Of a stretch of 64,000 nucleotides of DNA, positions 59,395-64,000 are shown piece by piece. Numbering within the stretch: position 1 is the first letter of the stretch; every line of letters starts with the position of its first letter. The position numbers and the translations under genes were made by a program. The stretch comes from Burkholderia glumae LMG 2196 = ATCC 33617 (GTDB lineage: Bacteria > Pseudomonadota > Gammaproteobacteria > Burkholderiales > Burkholderiaceae), in the NCBI RefSeq assembly GCF_000960995.1, contig NZ_CP009434.1, positions 868,001-932,000 of the forward strand. Direction: 5' to 3'. The notes beneath the pieces are model-generated. The model saw only the letters and a list, made by a program, of their open reading frames with translations, had not been told where the DNA came from and ran no database searches.

Positions 59395-60972
59395 ATGTCT
59401 CGAACCATCACGATCCGCGGCGGGCTCGCCGCCACGATTGCCGGCTGTACGGTCCTGCTGATGCTGGTGATCGGGGCGGCCGCGGTCTCGCTCGTGAAGA
59501 GCAACGGCGCGCTCGACGCGATGTATCGCGACGATACCGCGTCCGTCGTCCACCTGAAGACGAGCTCCGAGCGCATGCTGATGCTGCGCATCGGCCTGGG
59601 CAACGTCGAGCAGATCATCAGCGCGGGCAAGCCGGCCGGCGAGGAGGTGCGCCGGCTGCACGCGCTGCTCGACGAGAGCCGCCGCGAGCTGGACGCCTAT
59701 CGCGCGCTCCACGCGCCGGACGCGGCCGAGAAGGCGCTGCTCGACACCCTGCTCGCGCAGCGCACCCGGCTGCTCACGCAGGGGCTGGAGAAGGGCATCA
59801 AGCAGCTCGACGCCGACAACCTGGTGGATTTTCTCGGCACCCAGCGCGAGATGCCGGCGGCCTGGTTCGACGACTATCAGCAGGCGCTGACGGCATTGGA
59901 GGCGTTCCAGGTCGAGCGCCAGCGCGCGCGCTACGAGGCGGCGGCGCGGCGCTTCCGCGTGGCGCTCGCGGCGTTCGGCGCGGCCGGCGTGTTCGCGCTG
60001 GTGGCCGGCTTCGTCGCGCATCGCGCGCTCGCGCGTGCGATCGTCCGGCCGATCGACGCGGCGGTCGGGCAGTTCGCGAAGATCGCCGCAGGCGACCTGA
60101 CCGGGCGCATCGATACCGGGCGCGGCAACGAGATGGACCGCCTGCTCGGCGCGCTCAACGAGATGCGCGAGCGCGTGGCGCTGGTGGTGGGCAAGGTACG
60201 GGCGGGCACCGAGTCGATCCTGCTCGACGCGCGCGACATCGCCGGCGGCAGCCGCGACCTGTCCTCGCGCGCGGGGCAGCAGGCCGCCTCGCTGCAGCAG
60301 ACCGCCGCGAGCATGGAGCAGCTGACGGCCACCGTCCGGCAGAACTCCGAGAACGCGCACGACGCGAGCGAGCTGGCCACGCGCGCCTCGGATATCGCCT
60401 CGCGCGGCGGCACCGTGGTCAAGCAGGTGATCCGCACCATGGACGCGATCTCGGACAGCTCGGCGCGCATCGTCAGCATCGTCGGCACGATCGAGAGCAT
60501 CGCGTTCCAGACCAACATCCTCGCGCTGAACGCGGCCGTGGAGGCCGCGCGCGCTGGCGAGGACGGCCGCGGCTTCGCGGTGGTGGCCGCCGAGGTGCGC
60601 TCGCTCGCGCAGCGCTCGGCCGCCGCCGCCAAGGAGATCAAGGAACTGATCTCGGCCTCCACCACCAACGTCGACGAGGGCAGCGCGCTCGTGATGCGGG
60701 CCGGTGCGACGATGGACGAGATCCTCAGCGCCGTGAACAGCGTCAACGCGATCATGGCCGACATCAGCCAGGCCTCGCGCGAGCAGTCGGCCGGCATCGA
60801 ACTCGTGAACGCGACCGTGGTGCAGATGGAGGCCACCACGCAGCACAACGCCGCGCTGATCGAGGCGGCGTCGCTGACCTCGGCATCGCTCGAACGGCAG
60901 AGCGAGAGCCTGTTCTCCGCCATCTCGTGGTTCCGGGTGGCGGACGGCGCGGCGGGCCGGGCGGCCGGATGA
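59395..60972 (+). CDS. Methyl-accepting chemotaxis protein
   Basis: A 525-residue class of receptor: TM1 (about 10-32), a periplasmic helical ligand domain with the four-helix Tar-like pattern (about 33-187), TM2 (about 190-210), HAMP (about 211-262, VRPIDAAVGQFAKIAAGDLTGRI) and a signalling hairpin with tip ESIAFQTNILALNAAVEAARAGEDGRGFAVVAAEVRSLAQRSAAAAKEIKELI. It has no C-terminal CheR/CheB-binding pentapeptide, ending GRAAG. It senses a periplasmic ligand, perhaps an amino acid given the adjacent asparaginase and glutaminase genes, though that is inference. Confidence 0.94.
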   Translation: MSRTITIRGGLAATIAGCTVLLMLVIGAAAVSLVKSNGALDAMYRDDTASVVHLKTSSERMLMLRIGLGNVEQIISAGKPAGEEVRRLHALLDESRRELDAYRALHAPDAAEKALLDTLLAQRTRLLTQGLEKGIKQLDADNLVDFLGTQREMPAAWFDDYQQALTALEAFQVERQRARYEAAARRFRVALAAFGAAGVFALVAGFVAHRALARAIVRPIDAAVGQFAKIAAGDLTGRIDTGRGNEMDRLLGALNEMRERVALVVGKVRAGTESILLDARDIAGGSRDLSSRAGQQAASLQQTAASMEQLTATVRQNSENAHDASELATRASDIASRGGTVVKQVIRTMDAISDSSARIVSIVGTIESIAFQTNILALNAAVEAARAGEDGRGFAVVAAEVRSLAQRSAAAAKEIKELISASTTNVDEGSALVMRAGATMDEILSAVNSVNAIMADISQASREQSAGIELVNATVVQMEATTQHNAALIEAASLTSASLERQSESLFSAISWFRVADGAAGRAAG

Positions 60973-61082
60973 GCCGGCGAGGATGAGCCGCGCCGCGGCG
61001 CCCGTCATTCCGTCAGCATCGCGGCGGCCGGGGCGGCGCGCCGCGTCCTGACGGCGAGGCCGGCGGGCGGCGCCGGAGCCGG

Positions 61083-61112
61083 GCGCGGGCCGCCGCAATC
61101 CGCGGCCCGCGC
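61083..61112. terminator. Hairpin between convergent MCP and glsA
   Basis: GCGCGGGCCGC (61083-61093) and GCGGCCCGCGC (61102-61112) form a perfect 11-bp stem with an 8-base loop, ending four bases before the end of glsA. It has no T-run but is well placed to stop or protect both converging transcripts. Confidence 0.6.
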
Positions 61113-61116
61113 GGCC

Positions 61117-62031
61117 TCAGAAGATCGAGCGTTCCGTGTAGCTCGTCAGCCATTCCAGCGCCAGCACGCCGGCCAGCGAATTGCCGTTCGCGTCGAGCCC
61201 CGGCGACCAGACGCAGACGGCCATCTCGCCCGGCAGCACCGCCACGATGCCGCCGCCCACGCCGCTCTTGGCCGGCAGCCCGACGCGGTAGACGAAGTCG
61301 CCGGCCGCGTCGTAGGTGCCGCAGGTCAGCATCAGCGCGGACAGCCGCTTGGCCGAACTCGCGTCCACCACGCGCTCGCCGGTCACGGGCGCCACGCCGC
61401 CGTTGGCGAGGAACAGCGCGGCCTGCGCGAGCTCCACGCAGTTCATCGAGATCGCGCACTGCCGGCAGTAGGCTTCCACCACCATGTCGGGCGGCATCCA
61501 CATGTTGCCGAAGCTGGCCATGAAGTGGGCCATCGCGCGGTTGCGCTCGGCGTGCTGCCATTCGGACTGCGCCACGCGCAGGTCGTAGTCGATCTCGTTC
61601 GAGCCGATCAGCCGGCGGATGAATTCGACGAGCGCTGTCTCGGCGCGCACGAAGCGGCGGCTCAGCACGTCGGTGACCACCAGTGCGCCGGCGTTGATGA
61701 ACGGGTTGCGCGGCTTGCCGCGCTCGCTTTCGAGCTGCACCAGCGAATTGAACGCGGTGCCCGACGGCTCGCGCCCCACGCGCTGCCAGAGCTCGTCGCC
61801 GAGCAGCTGGAACGCGAGCGTGCAGGCGAACAGCTTCGAGATGCTCTGGATCGAGAAGCGCTCGTGCGCGTCGCCCACCGTGTGGGTCTGGCCGTCGAGC
61901 GTGACGATCGCGATGCCGAAGCGCTCGGCCGGAACCTTCGCGAGCTCGGGGATGTAGTCGGCCACGCGGCCGGCGCCGATCCACGGCGTGATTTCGGTGC
62001 GGATGCGTTCGAGTATCGATGGGTAATTCAT
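61117..62031 (-). CDS. glsA: Glutaminase A
   Basis: A 304-residue serine-dependent glutaminase converting L-glutamine to glutamate and ammonia. It has the beta-lactamase-like SxxK in FSIQSISKLFACTL, NPFINAGALVVTDVL, Tyr-rich IDYDLRVAQSEWQHAERNRAMAHFM, CSISMNC-like QCAISMNCVELA, and LPAKSGVGGGIVAVLPGEMAVCVWSPGLDANGNSLAG. No signal peptide, so it is cytoplasmic. It is convergent with the chemoreceptor gene. The pair of asparaginase (periplasmic) and glutaminase (cytoplasmic) genes suggests amide use as nitrogen source. Confidence 0.95.
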   Translation of the reverse strand: MNYPSILERIRTEITPWIGAGRVADYIPELAKVPAERFGIAIVTLDGQTHTVGDAHERFSIQSISKLFACTLAFQLLGDELWQRVGREPSGTAFNSLVQLESERGKPRNPFINAGALVVTDVLSRRFVRAETALVEFIRRLIGSNEIDYDLRVAQSEWQHAERNRAMAHFMASFGNMWMPPDMVVEAYCRQCAISMNCVELAQAALFLANGGVAPVTGERVVDASSAKRLSALMLTCGTYDAAGDFVYRVGLPAKSGVGGGIVAVLPGEMAVCVWSPGLDANGNSLAGVLALEWLTSYTERSIF

Positions 62032-62390
62032 GACGGCGATCGGGCGGCGCGCGCGGCGCCGAATTCAGCGAGCCCGTATGGAACCGCTTGCGCCGCGATT
62101 CGTCAAGCTCGGAGCCGCTGCCGTGGCGGCCCAGGCGAACCCGGGCGGGGTTCGGCCGGGCGGCGGCGGGCCGTTTGCGCTCGACACGGCACGGCCGGCC
62201 GCCGGACCTGGTCGGATCGGTCGGGCCGCTAGGCGCCCGATTTCCTTGCCGCACGCCCTCAATTACGCGGATCTCGGCGCTGACGGCAGTATGATTCGGA
62301 TTAGTCTCGAATCTTACCGATGGTTAGCGGTCGGTCCGCGGGCCGGCCGGTCGCTGTTTTTCGCACGCAACACACGCAACGGTCTCACCC
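62032..62390. other. Divergent intergenic region, glsA / response regulator
   Basis: About 360 bases, no gene. Near the regulator (62290-62330) GATTCGGATTAGTCTCGAATCTTACCG is less GC-rich, with the inverted pair GATTCGG...CGAATC that could be a regulator site or hairpin. A ribosome site before 62391 is weak. Confidence 0.45.
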
Positions 62391-63098
62391 ATGCCTTTTC
62401 GGATTCTCCTCGTCGAGGACGACAGCCGTCTGTCCACCCTGATCACCACCTATCTGCGCAAGCACGACTACGAAGTCGATACCGTGCTGGACGGCCATGC
62501 GGCGGTGCCGGCGATCCTCGCGTCGCGGCCCGACCTCGTGATCCTCGACGTGAACCTGCCGGGCAAGGACGGCTTCGAGGTCTGCCGCGAGGCGCGCAAG
62601 CACTACGACGGCGTGATCGTGATGGTCACCGCGCGCGACGAGCCCTACGACGAACTGCTGGGGCTCGAGTTCGGCGCCGACGACTACGTGCGCAAGCCGG
62701 TCGAGCCGCGCATCCTGCTGGCGCGCATCAAGGCCCAGCTGCGGCGCTCGCCGGCGCGCGCGGCCGAAGCGGGCGCCGAGCCCGAGGCCTTCGCGTTCGG
62801 CAAGTTCTCGATCCATCGCGGCAACCGCTCGGTGCGGCTGCCGGACGGCTCGTCGCCGGATCTCACGTCGGCGGAATTCGACCTGCTTTGGGCGCTCGTG
62901 TGCCGCGCGGGCGAGGTGGTGAGCCGCGACGACCTGATGCTGCAACTGCGCGGCGTGGAGTTCGACGGGCTCGACCGCACCATCGACGGCCGCATCTCGA
63001 AGCTGCGCCGCAAGCTGCAGGACGACGCGAGCCACCCGCGCCGCATCAAGACGGTCCGCAGCAAGGGCTACCAGTTCAGCACCCATGAGTGGGAATAG
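62391..63098 (+). CDS. OmpR-family response regulator (RstA-like)
   Basis: A 235-residue regulator: receiver with acidic pocket E9/D10/D11 and phospho-acceptor D53 (LVILDVNLPGKDGFEV), and a winged-helix trans_reg_C domain (about 130-232; LTSAEFDLLWALVCRAGEVVSRDDLMLQLRGVEFDGLDRTIDGRISKLRRKLQDDASHPRRIKTVRSKGYQF). It overlaps the adjacent kinase gene by 14 bases. The wording GVEFDGLDRTIDGRISKLRRKL is RstA-like, and the partner kinase lacks a large sensor domain, as in RstB. Confidence 0.93.
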   Translation: MPFRILLVEDDSRLSTLITTYLRKHDYEVDTVLDGHAAVPAILASRPDLVILDVNLPGKDGFEVCREARKHYDGVIVMVTARDEPYDELLGLEFGADDYVRKPVEPRILLARIKAQLRRSPARAAEAGAEPEAFAFGKFSIHRGNRSVRLPDGSSPDLTSAEFDLLWALVCRAGEVVSRDDLMLQLRGVEFDGLDRTIDGRISKLRRKLQDDASHPRRIKTVRSKGYQFSTHEWE

Positions 63099-64000
63099 GA
63101 CGGACCCGGGCCGCCGCGGCGCGGCCTGCCCGCCGCCCTCGCGCCTGCCGGCGCTGCGCTACCTGCGCTGGCGCTGGCTGCGCTTCCGGCGCTCGTGGAC
63201 CGACACGCGTGCCGACCGCATGCCGAGCTGGTCGCGGCTCTACCTGCGCGCCTACCTGCATCTGATGAGCCTGGTGCTGACGGTGGTGGCGGTGCCGCTG
63301 CTGGCGCTGGCGGCCACGCTGTCGCCGCGCACCGTGCTGGCGGGCTTCGAGGCGCTGCCGGGCGGCGCGCTCGGCGTCGCGCTGTTCGTGATCGTGGTGC
63401 CGGCGCTCGCCACCTGGCGCTGGGCGCGCCCGACCTGGAGCGACCTCGTGATGGTGCGCGAGCGCGCCATCGATTTCAGCGGCGGGCGCTTCCACACGCG
63501 CGCGCGCGAATCGCACAGCGTGATCCTCGGGCCGCTCGCGCGCACGCTCAACGCGCTGGCGATGCGCATGGAGCGCCTGATCGAGGCGCAGCGCGACCTG
63601 ACCAACGGCATCTCGCACGAGCTGCGCACGCCGCTGGCGCGCGTGCGCTTCGCGCTCGAGGCGCTGCGCGACCCGGCCTCCGACGCGGAGCGCCACGCCG
63701 CGCTCGACAGCATCGCGCAGGACGTGACGGAACTCGACGAGCTGATCGACATGAGCCTCACCTACGCGCGGCTCGAATACAGTTCGCTGCAATCGAACCA
63801 GGCGCCCACCGGGCTGGCCACCTGGCTCGAAACCCAGGTTCACGACGTCGCCCAGCTCGACCCGACCAAGCGCATCGAGATGCGCATCGGCGTGCCGCGC
63901 GAGCTGCGCGTGAACATGGATACGCGGCTGATGTCCTACGCGATCCGCAATCTGCTGCGCAATGCCGGCAAGTACGCGCGCTCGCGCATCGTGATCGGCG
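63085..64000 (+). CDS. Sensor histidine kinase (RstB-like), partial at window end
   Basis: The first 305 residues of a kinase whose 3' end lies beyond the window. It begins at an ATG inside the regulator gene (14-base overlap). A basic, Pro-rich N-terminus is followed by TM1 (about 55-75, LMSLVLTVVAVPLLALAATL), TM2 (about 88-108), a HAMP-like helix and HisKA with H178 (DLTNGISHELRTPLARVRFAL), and the start of the HATPase (SYAIRNLLRNAGKYARS, N-box). The sensor loop between the helices is very short, so sensing is probably within the membrane. Confidence 0.9.
   Translation, partial: MSGNRTDPGRRGAACPPPSRLPALRYLRWRWLRFRRSWTDTRADRMPSWSRLYLRAYLHLMSLVLTVVAVPLLALAATLSPRTVLAGFEALPGGALGVALFVIVVPALATWRWARPTWSDLVMVRERAIDFSGGRFHTRARESHSVILGPLARTLNALAMRMERLIEAQRDLTNGISHELRTPLARVRFALEALRDPASDAERHAALDSIAQDVTELDELIDMSLTYARLEYSSLQSNQAPTGLATWLETQVHDVAQLDPTKRIEMRIGVPRELRVNMDTRLMSYAIRNLLRNAGKYARSRIVIG

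Overview
The window is about 64 kb of very GC-rich DNA with dense gene packing, GTG and TTG starts and many ATGA overlaps. Gene content points to Burkholderia, probably a plant-associated member: homogentisate genes hmgA-fahA-maiA, a bacteriophytochrome with its heme oxygenase, a ProP-type MFS carrier, Ohr, otsA, RstAB-like and NarL-type two-component systems, and a probable Hrp-regulated type III effector. No rRNA, tRNA, CRISPR array or replication origin was seen, and most of the window looks like accessory (secondary-replicon-like) sequence. The species is inferred, not proven.

Layout. 1-2.1 kb: an 8-bp tandem repeat and five small unrecognised genes. 2.2-9.7 kb: a light and signal-sensing block with a double-domain KaiC-like ATPase plus receiver, biliverdin-forming heme oxygenase (bphO), a PAS histidine kinase, a phytochrome-type response regulator and the bacteriophytochrome kinase (bphP). 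9.9-11.7 kb: a 45-residue ORF, an orphan C-terminal half of an NRPS condensation domain, and a decayed IS5-like transposase. 12.2-15.6 kb: hmgA-fahA-maiA. 15.8-17.1 kb: a yybP-ykoY (Mn2+) riboswitch, a short leader ORF and a CaCA-family cation exchanger. 17.4-21.7 kb: an alpha/beta hydrolase, a ferredoxin reductase-like flavoprotein and two small proteins. 21.7-32.0 kb: an eight-gene minus-strand operon (sugar ABC importer, aldose dehydrogenase, lactonase, alcohol dehydrogenase, UxaB-like and UxaA-like enzymes) with a divergent GntR regulator. The enzymes form a plausible chain from L-galactose to 2-keto-3-deoxygluconate.

32-36.2 kb: otsA, two Hsp20 genes with a structured leader, and malonate carrier genes madM/madL without the decarboxylase. 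36.8-38.5 kb: a Ser/Pro-rich protein with C-terminal hydrophobic segments, preceded by a perfect TTCG-N16-TTCG box and a well-placed -10 element, the best candidate here for an undescribed effector. 38.7-39.9 kb: an ECF sigma factor with an NrsF-like anti-sigma factor. 40.4-43.2 kb: a 7TM sensor kinase and NarL-type regulator. 43.4-47.5 kb: small genes, then a decay zone with remnants of an amino-acid binding protein, a LysR regulator, an aminotransferase and a diaminopropionate ammonia-lyase, around an intact ohr.

47.5-64 kb: DUF3597 protein, a 2,5-dioxovalerate-type aldehyde dehydrogenase, an SDR, a GlxA-type AraC regulator divergent from a TTG-start MFS carrier, a DUF2278 protein, a complete IS5-family element (914 bp, 17-bp inverted repeats, TTA target duplication), periplasmic L-asparaginase, a chemoreceptor, glutaminase glsA, and an RstA/RstB-like pair whose kinase runs off the end. 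Long open frames opposite real genes are common at this GC content and were not annotated.
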